Shown here piece by piece: positions 36,501 through 43,049 of a DNA stretch of 64,000 bases. Source of the DNA: Lentisphaerota bacterium (GTDB lineage: Bacteria > Verrucomicrobiota > Lentisphaeria > Oligosphaerales > JABHEG01); the NCBI GenBank assembly GCA_018676675.1, contig JABHEG010000067.1, positions 1 through 64,000 of the forward strand, given 5' to 3'. The notes beneath the pieces were generated by a model that made no database searches, was not told the DNA's origin, and saw only the letters and a list, made by a program, of their open reading frames with translations. A program made the translations under genes and the position numbers. How positions within the stretch are numbered: the stretch's first letter is position 1; each line of letters begins with the position of its first letter.

Positions 36501-38006
36501 GTCCCTCCAGGTGAGTACCAGGGCGTCATTCACCCAGAACCGGACCTGCCCCTCATCTACATCAGCCGCGATCCGGTTCAGCTTCTCTCCGGCGAATACT
36601 CCAGATGCGACCTCTTTGCCGTCTCGCTCGAGGGCAACACGGTCCTTGGTCAGGAGCAACCGGTAGCCCCTGTTCGGGGCAGTGGGGTCACCGAACAGAA
36701 CAACTTTCACCGGCTTCCCGGGCCAGTGGGTCGGCACGCGCTTGCGTTGTTTCCAGGAAAAGCGGACATCGTGGAAGAAGCGCGTCCTGAACCAGTGTGT
36801 CTGTCCCTCGGGTTGTTCCCAGAAACTTCGCGGGTGGGCCCATTGCATCATGAACTTGTCGCCGGCAAACTGCTTGTTGGAGAAGTCAGCCCACATCTGT
36901 TCGCATGGGCCGAAAGGAGCCGCAGGGCGCCAGTCGGTGGCGACGATGCCTTGATCCGTTGAGGTTACCGCCAAGTCATCGAAGTGAGTGCCGGCCGTGC
37001 CTGACAGGTACAGCCCCAGTTTCCCTCCGATCAGGGATGCATCCTGCGTGTTAAACAGTTCCGTTCCTCCCATGAAGACACGCGCATGGGGGCCGAAGGT
37101 CGCCGCCGTCAGGCGATACCATTGCCCAGGGACCAAGGTGCATGGTGATTGGGCCAGGACGTGTTCGGGGACATTGCGTCGTCGTCGTACGAGCTGAATG
37201 TTGCCGCCCCCGACGATCGGCTGTGACCACCTCACCAAGTGGTAGTCGCCGGGGCCAAGGTAGTGAAGGACGAGCCCCACGCAGGCCGGCGTTTCCTGGC
37301 ATTTGATGGAGACACCGAGCTCATAGTCGTCCCAGAACCAGTATGACTGATTTGCGAGAATCATGCCCTCCCCGCGGGGGGAACTACCCCAAAGCTGGAA
37401 AGCGCTCTGGCTGCTACCTGGATTAAGGCTTGTGTTCAGTGCAAATCGCCCGGACAGCGTCTTCCAGAGCTCATCGCCCTCGTTGGCCCGGGCGAAGTCG
37501 TCGTCGAATCTGATCGCCCCGACTCGCTGGACCCGTGGTCTGGCATCCGCAACCAGCCCCTCACCATCGGTGAATTGACATGTGATCCGGCCGGGGAGCA
37601 GGAGATCAGCCGCCCCGACTTCAGATCCGTCAAGGCAGACCGCGAAGCGGCCGGGGCGCTGTTTGAGGATCAACTCGTGCCTGCCGGGGGACAAATCAAC
37701 GCGCTGCTGCCAGAGCGTCTCCTGCTTTTCATTGCTGATGTCGGTCAGGTGCAGGAGACGGGGAGAGATCTCAAGCTTCGCCTGCTGTTGCTTGTCTTCT
37801 CCGCCCCGGAGGGTCAGGGAGGCAGTGCTCCGCGGGGTGGCTTCCTCACTGATTTCCACGCTCAGGCGAACGGAGAAGATGGGCGCATCTTCTGCGTGGG
37901 CTGGAGCTGCCAGGCCCAGGGAGAAGGCCCAGATGGTCGCGGCTGCCCGGAGTTTGAGGCGGGCATATCCAGGAAGCGGGGTGTGGGATTTCAGGAGTGT
38001 GTTCAC
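33543..38006 (-). CDS. Very large secreted multi-domain beta-sandwich protein
   Basis: A protein of about 1487 residues. The GTG at 38006 is a tentative start; it gives a signal-like segment (LRAAATIWAFSLGLAAPAHA) but has no strong ribosome site, and earlier starts would overlap the acetyltransferase gene. The sequence is a chain of beta-sandwich domains: several concanavalin/LamG-like or DUF1080-like units (WYRLTAATFGPHARVFMGG, RIGFWTWGPNGMAISRVTMS), repeated segments of the W-x2-x-Y/F-D type (two units near the middle and C-terminus with WHQAQYDIHSLL and WHHTNINLLDML), and a C-terminal fibronectin-III-like domain (YSYVFDENPETVPSQTI). No catalytic site is apparent. A surface glycan-binding role is likely. 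It lies 43 bases after the acetyltransferase gene. Confidence 0.6.
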   Translation of the reverse strand: MNTLLKSHTPLPGYARLKLRAAATIWAFSLGLAAPAHAEDAPIFSVRLSVEISEEATPRSTASLTLRGGEDKQQQAKLEISPRLLHLTDISNEKQETLWQQRVDLSPGRHELILKQRPGRFAVCLDGSEVGAADLLLPGRITCQFTDGEGLVADARPRVQRVGAIRFDDDFARANEGDELWKTLSGRFALNTSLNPGSSQSAFQLWGSSPRGEGMILANQSYWFWDDYELGVSIKCQETPACVGLVLHYLGPGDYHLVRWSQPIVGGGNIQLVRRRRNVPEHVLAQSPCTLVPGQWYRLTAATFGPHARVFMGGTELFNTQDASLIGGKLGLYLSGTAGTHFDDLAVTSTDQGIVATDWRPAAPFGPCEQMWADFSNKQFAGDKFMMQWAHPRSFWEQPEGQTHWFRTRFFHDVRFSWKQRKRVPTHWPGKPVKVVLFGDPTAPNRGYRLLLTKDRVALERDGKEVASGVFAGEKLNRIAADVDEGQVRFWVNDALVLTWRDQEPITHGFVGADVGRTWRGSRGRGDWRDDARLESTHRLDYGFDAAPAAWEAQSGDWRGTHRWACVPKWSFFGGRGRSGSPGTEHSNAVLWNLRRFTGDFDLEVSFAPMEGTPQRIHFSYPVTLNVAFAADGRRLGSGYMLLFGTYDLPTRLFRQGKEVGTFAKRVNTELRNDPIPWYRHVTRVWQQVRIQRRDGRIRVDVAKHDDQASWAGFEQVFDLPETEPLIGDRIGFWTWGPNGMAISRVTMSFAESPGAAPVGGGRTASSKDGVARELLNGNDGEPPLYTRITNCESGGPFCHDLIRTPVDLTEQGTLAFDLRPGPNVSLALLVSVRGQTAEVDLTDAALYRPHRISLDSSPATPEAWTTLCVDLAAALRRVFPDGDLVADRVCIASPYARVAEIAGLDLNATGAWFDLANVDWRASEGPGGEEQPPPALAVWLGKKRLNCDFEADYAGMGSLGGPDGALLARDFHEPFAGQASLRLVNQRVAGPAGFWLSRTPFDAARLPRLSFAYRVPKGVELNLVAEANGRWFEIQLSGNDASWPVIHRDHTFATDGQWHQAQYDIHSLLKRFLRTDNVQVDRLALADTQRMSTWQDWAYWIDDVRHSPAVTSGAPGTLRFSLVGGDSPSAMALVIDDAPDTDPGKTPNHSGNRLDLTPKMGGRTLHVRACTADGTWTPPVHIPILKGGPSPAKTAPIAAAEQTTPPPAPFISYIPSRRLCRMGFEWQQSPDFPEREYQEAGIRREAWLLRQEGDGATGRGCTELVNLSPNGFFSGYLHRGRWDVDAWPCISFDYKFEQPGCALNLSLLVNEAMTIVEWTGPNAHGNYFHDGIVGKTPRAKQDGQWHHTNINLLDMLVTGRFPGDRARGQLTAGELATWATSHTGRGAYVNPGGARLKLDNITIHSPRDRTPSFEWRVHGYDEELLGGYSYVFDENPETVPSQTINTEATQARLHDISPGQWFFHVRAADTEGKWGETAHLAVELSD

Positions 38007-38049
38007 GTCGAGGGGAGCCGTTACGTTGGGGCGCTTTGTGGCCAGGATG

Positions 38050-39255
38050 TCAGAGGAAATCCATGCGACATGTGGTCCAAGGCGCAGGTGCGAAGGCTCT
38101 CGCCAACAAGGCTGTATCTTCCGGGCATCCCCCATGCAAGGTGATACGCTCCTCGGCCAGAGCCGCAGAGATGTCAAGACGTCGCATAAGGAGTCGAGAG
38201 AGCATGTGTTCCTTCAGCTCCAGGGTAATGACTCTGTCGGGTGCCTGGGGGCTCTGGAGAACACCATCTCGTTCGGGAGTCCAGTAGCGAAGTTCGAGTC
38301 CTCGTAAGGCTGGGACGGGGTGCAATACACGTCCTGCGGTCGATTCGGGGTCCAGGATGTGGACCATGATCGAGCATCCCCCTTTCCCGCGTGATGGCGG
38401 GGCTGCCCCGAGAGTGGTGAAGGCGTCGGCCACGAGCGTGCCGTCCTGAGTGTAGGCTGTCAGGCGTTCTCTTCCTTCCATGGCTGCTCCCACCAGTGCC
38501 ACGGCAACGTCCGCCTGTCGGCCCTCCGCAGCCAAATCCATCAGGAACGTGCTTCCCGCACGTTCGCCGACCACGGCGTATCCAACCGGTCGTCCGCTGC
38601 GGGTGGCCACTGCGTAAGAGAAATCACAGCGCATCGCGCGTCGCCAGAGCCCCGTCGAAGCCAACCCGTTCAGGTACCCGGGGGAGCGAACGGCGTATCC
38701 TGCTCTGTCGGCAAAGCAGTCAGCAAAGATAGCGTACCACCGTTCCTCCTGGCGAAGAAAATCGTCCGCCGACCGCCAGGCAATGTCAAGCTCGGAACGG
38801 GGGGCGGCGACCTCCTGAGACGCCAGGGCGATGGGGCGGATGTATGTGGTGTCGTAGAGACCGTTCTTCTCGTAAAAGTGGTATCCCGCCGACCGTTCGC
38901 CACCACGGTAGACCAGTAGCACGTCACCCCGCCCTTCCAGGAATGACTTCGCGCATGTCTGCATCGCCGACCCAATGCCCATAGCTCGGGATGCTTCACT
39001 CACCCCAACCCGGTGCTCTACCCACGCAACCGTTTCGCCGTCTTGACCGACCTTGTAGTTGCGGCGCTTGAGAGGGATGGCCCCGATGATGGTACCGTTC
39101 TGCTCAGCAACTGGAGCCGTGAAATCGGTCGCTGTCCAGGAGTTCCAATCTTCCACCTCGAACGGTGCTGACGTGAACACTCCATTGAGCAGTACGCGGA
39201 CCTGCTCGGAATCCGTCTCGGGCCGGTATTCGCGGAAGGTTGTCTTCGAATCCAT
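38050..39255 (-). CDS. Eis-like GNAT acetyltransferase
   Basis: A 401-residue protein with the Eis-type layout: an N-terminal GNAT domain with acetyl-CoA-binding region VGVSEASRAMGIGSAMQTCA (near 84-103), a second GNAT-like domain, and a C-terminal sterol-carrier-like domain. Eis enzymes acetylate amines of varied substrates, but the family is broad and the substrate here is unknown. GGAGAG lies six bases before the ATG at 39255. It may share a transcript with the giant secreted protein whose gene follows closely. No signal peptide, so cytoplasmic. Confidence 0.75.
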   Translation of the reverse strand: MDSKTTFREYRPETDSEQVRVLLNGVFTSAPFEVEDWNSWTATDFTAPVAEQNGTIIGAIPLKRRNYKVGQDGETVAWVEHRVGVSEASRAMGIGSAMQTCAKSFLEGRGDVLLVYRGGERSAGYHFYEKNGLYDTTYIRPIALASQEVAAPRSELDIAWRSADDFLRQEERWYAIFADCFADRAGYAVRSPGYLNGLASTGLWRRAMRCDFSYAVATRSGRPVGYAVVGERAGSTFLMDLAAEGRQADVAVALVGAAMEGRERLTAYTQDGTLVADAFTTLGAAPPSRGKGGCSIMVHILDPESTAGRVLHPVPALRGLELRYWTPERDGVLQSPQAPDRVITLELKEHMLSRLLMRRLDISAALAEERITLHGGCPEDTALLARAFAPAPWTTCRMDFL

Positions 39256-39366
39256 CTGAGCTCTCCACAGGGGGCTGCATCCCCGTTGGCGGTCGGTTCC
39301 GCAATATCAGGTGCGTAGGCAGCCGTGTCCACCGAGGTCGAGGGCTTCCTGGAACGGCATAGCCGA

Positions 39367-39470
39367 GGGGGGGGGCGGGACGGGGCACTGCGGTGGCTTT
39401 GCCGGTCGGCGCGTGAACGCCGAGGCCGCAGTCGTCGTGGGACGATTGCAGGTGGAGGGGGGGGATACTT
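39367..39470. repeat. G-tract-rich divergent intergenic region
   Basis: Runs of nine G (39367-39375), three (39377-39379) and four (39382-39385) lie close together, and an eight-G run lies near 39460. They sit inside the 415-base gap (39256-39670) between two divergent genes. The plus strand could form a G-quadruplex. The long single-base runs could also be slippage sites, but they are outside coding sequence. Confidence 0.5.
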
Positions 39471-39529
39471 CCACTTTCGCCGAGGGCGCACGTCGGGTTT
39501 CTGGTCATAACCTGCGAGTTGGCAAGGGG

Positions 39530-39558
39530 TTGAAATCGCCTCGTTCCGGCGTTAAAAT
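39530..39558 (+). promoter_or_regulatory. Strong sigma-70 promoter before the unknown gene
   Basis: TTGAAA (39530-39535) and TAAAAT (39553-39558) each match five of six consensus bases with the ideal 17-base spacer. Transcription would start near 39565, about 105 bases before the ATG at 39671. Confidence 0.7.
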
Positions 39559-39670
39559 AGCGCCACTGGTTCGGGACAGCGTACTAGTGAGGACAGGACT
39601 CCCCGGGGCGAACGATGGCGCTCCGGCCGGAACAGTTCAGGTGGTTATCCCCGAGGGACGCGGTAGCATC

Positions 39671-40273
39671 ATGCATTTTACAGTTTCTATTTCGGACTGG
39701 CGGGCCTTTTTCCGGCAGTTCAAAAGGGCCATCCCCCAAAAGGGGCATGCGATGGTCAACGTATCTGCCAAGGAACGGGTCGAGATCTCATCAGGATCGC
39801 TCTTCTCTGCCTTCAACGCTGACGTTTCGCGCCCCGGTGATTACACGCTGACGGAGTACGCGATGTACCGCGTAGACGAGGCGGCTGAGCAGCAGGGGTT
39901 AGATTGCGAGCATCTCTGCTTCGCCGTGTCCAACGGCATTCTTCAGCTCAACGGGACGCCGTTGATGGGTGCTCTGTGGTTCTATTCCGCTTTCGGTCGG
40001 GCGAGGAAGATCGTTCGTGAGAGCCAGCTGCCCAAGCCGCAGCAGTCGAAGGAGTCAGTTGCCGCCATCGCATGTCTTCAGCGAGAGCTTCAGCAGATCG
40101 CGGCCGACATCTCTGAGGCGCAGGGCATCCTCGCGTCCTACATGTTTACAGTCGACGAGATGCTCACCCTCACATTCGGGAAGCTTGGCATCAAGGACAT
40201 TCGCGGGGCGATGCTGCTTTTCGATGCCTTTGGCCATGCAGCCGGGAGCGACAATCCAGACTCGGCGGCGTGA
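39671..40273 (+). CDS. Unknown 200-residue protein
   Basis: A soluble protein starting MHFTVSISDWRAFFRQFKRA, without signal peptide or membrane helix. The ATG at 39671 was chosen because upstream codons encode Gly- and Arg-rich, non-protein-like sequence and the promoter begins transcription at about 39565; the ribosome site is poor (GAGGGA about 12 bases upstream). The first 110 residues are mixed alpha/beta, with a stretch SGSLFSAFNADVSRPGDYTL that faintly recalls DNA sliding-clamp domains. The rest is helical (RELQQIAADISEAQGILASY). I do not recognise the family. It stands alone with a strong promoter, so it is probably expressed. Any function would be a guess. Confidence 0.6.
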   Translation: MHFTVSISDWRAFFRQFKRAIPQKGHAMVNVSAKERVEISSGSLFSAFNADVSRPGDYTLTEYAMYRVDEAAEQQGLDCEHLCFAVSNGILQLNGTPLMGALWFYSAFGRARKIVRESQLPKPQQSKESVAAIACLQRELQQIAADISEAQGILASYMFTVDEMLTLTFGKLGIKDIRGAMLLFDAFGHAAGSDNPDSAA

Positions 40274-40582
40274 CTGCACTTCCTTCCGCGAAGGCGGTTG
40301 ACCGCACTCCTGCCCAACGTCGTTCACACCTTTCCCTGGGGGCTCCCTCACGCGCAGCGGGGTGGTCCCTGACAGTCCTACTGCCCCGCCGTTAGCGTTC
40401 ACCAGAGCTCAGTAGAACTGTGAAGTGAGACGCCCCACCCAGGTGTCTCTGGCTTGTACGGCGGGTGGCCCCCAACCGCCATCTTCGCGGCTGCCGCTCC
40501 GGGGCCGTGCGGCGTACTACCGGGCTGTGGAAAAGGGCGTTCAATTTGACAGACCCGTGAGCTCAGAGTGCTGAGCTCTGGT
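40274..40582. other. 309-base gap with a short perfect hairpin
   Basis: Between two convergent genes. The only clear structure is GAGCTCAG (40559-40566) and CTGAGCTC (40571-40578), an 8-bp perfect stem with an AGTG loop, a few bases after the end of the glutaredoxin gene. It has no T-run on either side, so a terminator call is weak. No gene is seen. Confidence 0.4.
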
Positions 40583-40882
40583 TCACTCCCCGGCCCCGAT
40601 CGCCTCGGCCGCTTCTTTCAGGAAGATGCTCTCGTCCCAGCTCCCCGGGGCCTCAGCGTGCCATCCGCGGATCATCTCCCCGTCATCGAACTCAACGAAG
40701 GGGATGGCTTGCCGGCCGGTTTTCTGTTGAAGGCGTTTGGCGGCAGCAGGGTCTGCGTCAATGTCTATCTCGGTGTAGGTGATGGGCTTGCCTGTCAGGT
40801 GTTGTTTCAGGCGGCGACAATCCGCGCACCACGGCGTGCTGTAGATGGTCAGCTTGTGGTCTGTGAGCTGTTCCCACTCCAT
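40583..40882 (-). CDS. Glutaredoxin-like protein
   Basis: A 99-residue protein of the thioredoxin fold with active site CADC (Cys19, Cys22) in TIYSTPWCADCRRLKQHL, a likely cis-proline segment (QAIPFVEFDDGE) and the typical glutaredoxin length. It probably reduces disulfides or glutathionylated thiols, or, in this context, a lipoyl disulfide (inference). Its ATG lies seven bases after the ketosynthase-like gene and its ribosome site (GGAGG) is within the end of that gene, so it is the last member of the four-gene operon at 40583-44342. Confidence 0.85.
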   Translation of the reverse strand: MEWEQLTDHKLTIYSTPWCADCRRLKQHLTGKPITYTEIDIDADPAAAKRLQQKTGRQAIPFVEFDDGEMIRGWHAEAPGSWDESIFLKEAAEAIGAGE

Positions 40883-40889
40883 GGTCTAT

Positions 40890-41621
40890 TCATCCTCCAA
40901 ATGTCTGCAGAAGCGACAGCATTGCGAAAACGCTTCCCTTTGGGCTCCTGGCCCAGTCTGCAGGTGTTTCGTCCAGATCCATTTCCATGGTCGTCAGTTC
41001 AGGTGCGTCAGTGCGATTGCTGAGCCAGACCACCACCCCTCCATTCATTGCGACTAAGCCATCCGGGAGTGCCGTGTCCGTCGTCGCTTCGTAGGCTCCG
41101 ACGAGCATGTCTGATGCTGTTCCCTCCTCAAGCCGTTGGGCCGCAAAGTGGAACGCTTCCCGGGCGTCGGAAGAGCCGTAGAACACCATATGCGGGCCGC
41201 CGAGTTCGAACTCGATCGCGGCGAGGTTCCCCGCCGTATTCGAGTAGCTGTGCGGGAAGAGCAGGGGGCTGGCAAAGCGGGGCCCCTTCTTCACCAGCAT
41301 GTCGTAGAATTTGAGTCCTGTTCCCGGGGCACCATAGCGTGTCATGGAGCACATTCCCGCGGCCGTATTCGGCCCATTTTCTCCCTGTGGAAGCTGACCG
41401 TCGGTGGCCAAGCTCGCCGCAGCCAGGAAGCACGCTCCGGCGGGGTCAAGGTACCCCTTCACTGAATTGAGGTAGGGCTTTGCGCTGAATCCCGCCAAGG
41501 CCGCATTGTCTTCCGGCTTCCAGGCCTGCACGTCGGGCAAGGAGAAAACGTCTGTCCCCGAGCCGCTCCCGCTGGGTAGCACCCATCCCGTTCCGCTTAC
41601 GCGTATACGTTGTCTGGCCAT
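40890..41621 (-). CDS. Short ketosynthase-like protein lacking the active-site Cys
   Basis: A 243-residue protein covering only the N-terminal half of the thiolase fold. It fits the Ketoacyl-synt_2 family, whose members act as chain-length-factor-like partners in aryl-polyene-type clusters. Key segment: FPHSYSNTAGNLAAIEFELG followed by GGPHMVFYGSSDAREAFHFA, where the nucleophilic Cys of true ketosynthases would lie and Ser or Asp stands instead. The C-terminal half with the two catalytic His is missing, as in the family. It sits between the full ketosynthase and glutaredoxin genes. It most likely pairs with the full ketosynthase and shapes the chain pocket; catalysis by itself is unlikely. 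Confidence 0.75.
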   Translation of the reverse strand: MARQRIRVSGTGWVLPSGSGSGTDVFSLPDVQAWKPEDNAALAGFSAKPYLNSVKGYLDPAGACFLAAASLATDGQLPQGENGPNTAAGMCSMTRYGAPGTGLKFYDMLVKKGPRFASPLLFPHSYSNTAGNLAAIEFELGGPHMVFYGSSDAREAFHFAAQRLEEGTASDMLVGAYEATTDTALPDGLVAMNGGVVVWLSNRTDAPELTTMEMDLDETPADWARSPKGSVFAMLSLLQTFGG

Positions 41622-41695
41622 CTCTTCTGTACTCCTTGCTTCCGCAACCCCTCACTGTCGCGTCTAAAGCTCTTGTATCGTCACTCCCGGCGTGC

Positions 41696-42895
41696 TCAAG
41701 ACACGGCCCGTAGGACAACGGATGCGTTGTTGCCGCCGATTCCGGCTGAGTTGGTGATGGCGCAGGATACCTCTTGACTGCGGGGCTTGCCCGGCACACA
41801 GTCCAGAGCGCATGCCGGGTCGAGCTCCTGATGACCCAACGTCGGGGGGATGCGCCCTTCCCGGAGGATTTGCACCGTGACAATCGCTTCAGCCAGTCCC
41901 GCGCCCCCCATCATATGCCCTATCTGTGACTTGTGGGCCGACACCGTCATACTTCCGAGTCGGTCCCCAAAGAGGTTGCGGAACGCTGCCGCTTCCGTGA
42001 CGTCATTGGCGACTGTGCTGGTCGCGTGGGCGCATATGTGCTCAACGTCATTTGGGGTCAACTCCGCATCTACCAGGGCATCGGCCATCACCTGCCGCGA
42101 TCCCTCTGCTTCTTTCGAAGGGGCGGTCATGTGGTAAGCATTGTTGTTGGTCGCACTCCCGGGTACCCAGGCCAATGGCGGCGGGGCTTGGTCGCCGGGC
42201 GCGTAGCCACTCAGGAGCATCGCAGCTGCCCCTTCGCCGAAAATCGTGCCCGATCGCGCAGGATCAAACGGGCGAACACAGTCAGGGGAGATCGTCCGAA
42301 GATTGCTCAAGCCGCACCAGCACGTCTCGGTCAGCGCATCATAGCCGATGGCCAGAACGCGGTCGGCCCGACCCGCCTGGATCCAGTCCTTGGCGAGGGC
42401 TATGGCCCCGGCACCGGAGGCACAGGACAGGGACAGCTGAACGCGCGGGCCACCGCAGCCAAAGTAGGCCGCGCCGGCTTCCAGGAAGCCATCGAATGCG
42501 GCGAACGTCTCCGGGTCGATGGTATCAACGTCAATTCGTTCCCGCCAGCACCACTCAAGGGTCTCGAGTGGACCGAAATTGGTTGCCAGAACCAGCCCCA
42601 ATCGATCGTCGGGCGCAGTGGTGGACCCGGCGCCGGCTCGGGCCAACGCCTCATCTCCCGCCGCCTTAACCATGGCTGCCGCAAAGTCCTCGTCGGGGAA
42701 GCGGCCACGCAGATCCGCCTCAACATCGGCGGGGACCTGCCCGCCGCTCTTCTGGGCGTAAGAGTCCACCGGGAAACGATCTATCGGGTGGATCCCACAC
42801 GCTCCCTGGCACATTCGTTCGAAGACGTTCCCGACTCCTGCTCCGAGGGAGCACACCAGGCCCATTCCGCTCACACCGACCGGTATCCTACTCAT
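41696..42895 (-). CDS. Beta-ketoacyl synthase, complete catalytic triad
   Basis: A 399-residue condensing enzyme of the KAS I/II type. Catalytic residues are Cys158 in QLSLSCASGAGAIALA, His290 in CAHATST and His327 in KSQIGHMMG, with Lys322. It would form a C-C bond between an acyl thioester and a malonyl thioester with loss of CO2. It differs from housekeeping FabF in the CAHATST motif, normally N-A-H-G-T. The window contains no malonyl transferase or acyl carrier protein. It is preceded by the lipoyl-reductase gene (154 bases) and followed by the short ketosynthase-like gene (74 bases), all on the minus strand. Confidence 0.92.
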   Translation of the reverse strand: MSRIPVGVSGMGLVCSLGAGVGNVFERMCQGACGIHPIDRFPVDSYAQKSGGQVPADVEADLRGRFPDEDFAAAMVKAAGDEALARAGAGSTTAPDDRLGLVLATNFGPLETLEWCWRERIDVDTIDPETFAAFDGFLEAGAAYFGCGGPRVQLSLSCASGAGAIALAKDWIQAGRADRVLAIGYDALTETCWCGLSNLRTISPDCVRPFDPARSGTIFGEGAAAMLLSGYAPGDQAPPPLAWVPGSATNNNAYHMTAPSKEAEGSRQVMADALVDAELTPNDVEHICAHATSTVANDVTEAAAFRNLFGDRLGSMTVSAHKSQIGHMMGGAGLAEAIVTVQILREGRIPPTLGHQELDPACALDCVPGKPRSQEVSCAITNSAGIGGNNASVVLRAVS

Positions 42896-43049
42896 GACTG
42901 TCGATTCCTCGTCTTGTCATAGAAACGTTCGTCACGGAGCTTCCTCGGGCGCCCTGCTCATCACGTCATGCGGCTCCATCAGAAAGAGGCATCTCGGAGC
43001 CTTCCACTGTTTCAGACCCGCTCCAGACAGAAACGTTTCCAGGTGGGAG

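Noticed and set aside
35883-36962. Plus-strand open frame opposite the giant secreted protein
   Set aside because: No motif and codon pattern of a shadow; the minus-strand protein is continuous through it.
40559-40578. Rho-independent terminator after the glutaredoxin gene
   Set aside because: The 8-bp stem is perfect but has no T-run on either strand, so it is listed only as a hairpin.
41933-42922. Long plus-strand open frame opposite the ketosynthase gene
   Set aside because: Antisense shadow without family features.
42896-43049. Acyl carrier protein gene hidden between reductase and ketosynthase
   Set aside because: The 154-base gap is too short for the usual 75-80 residues and shows no GxDSL motif.
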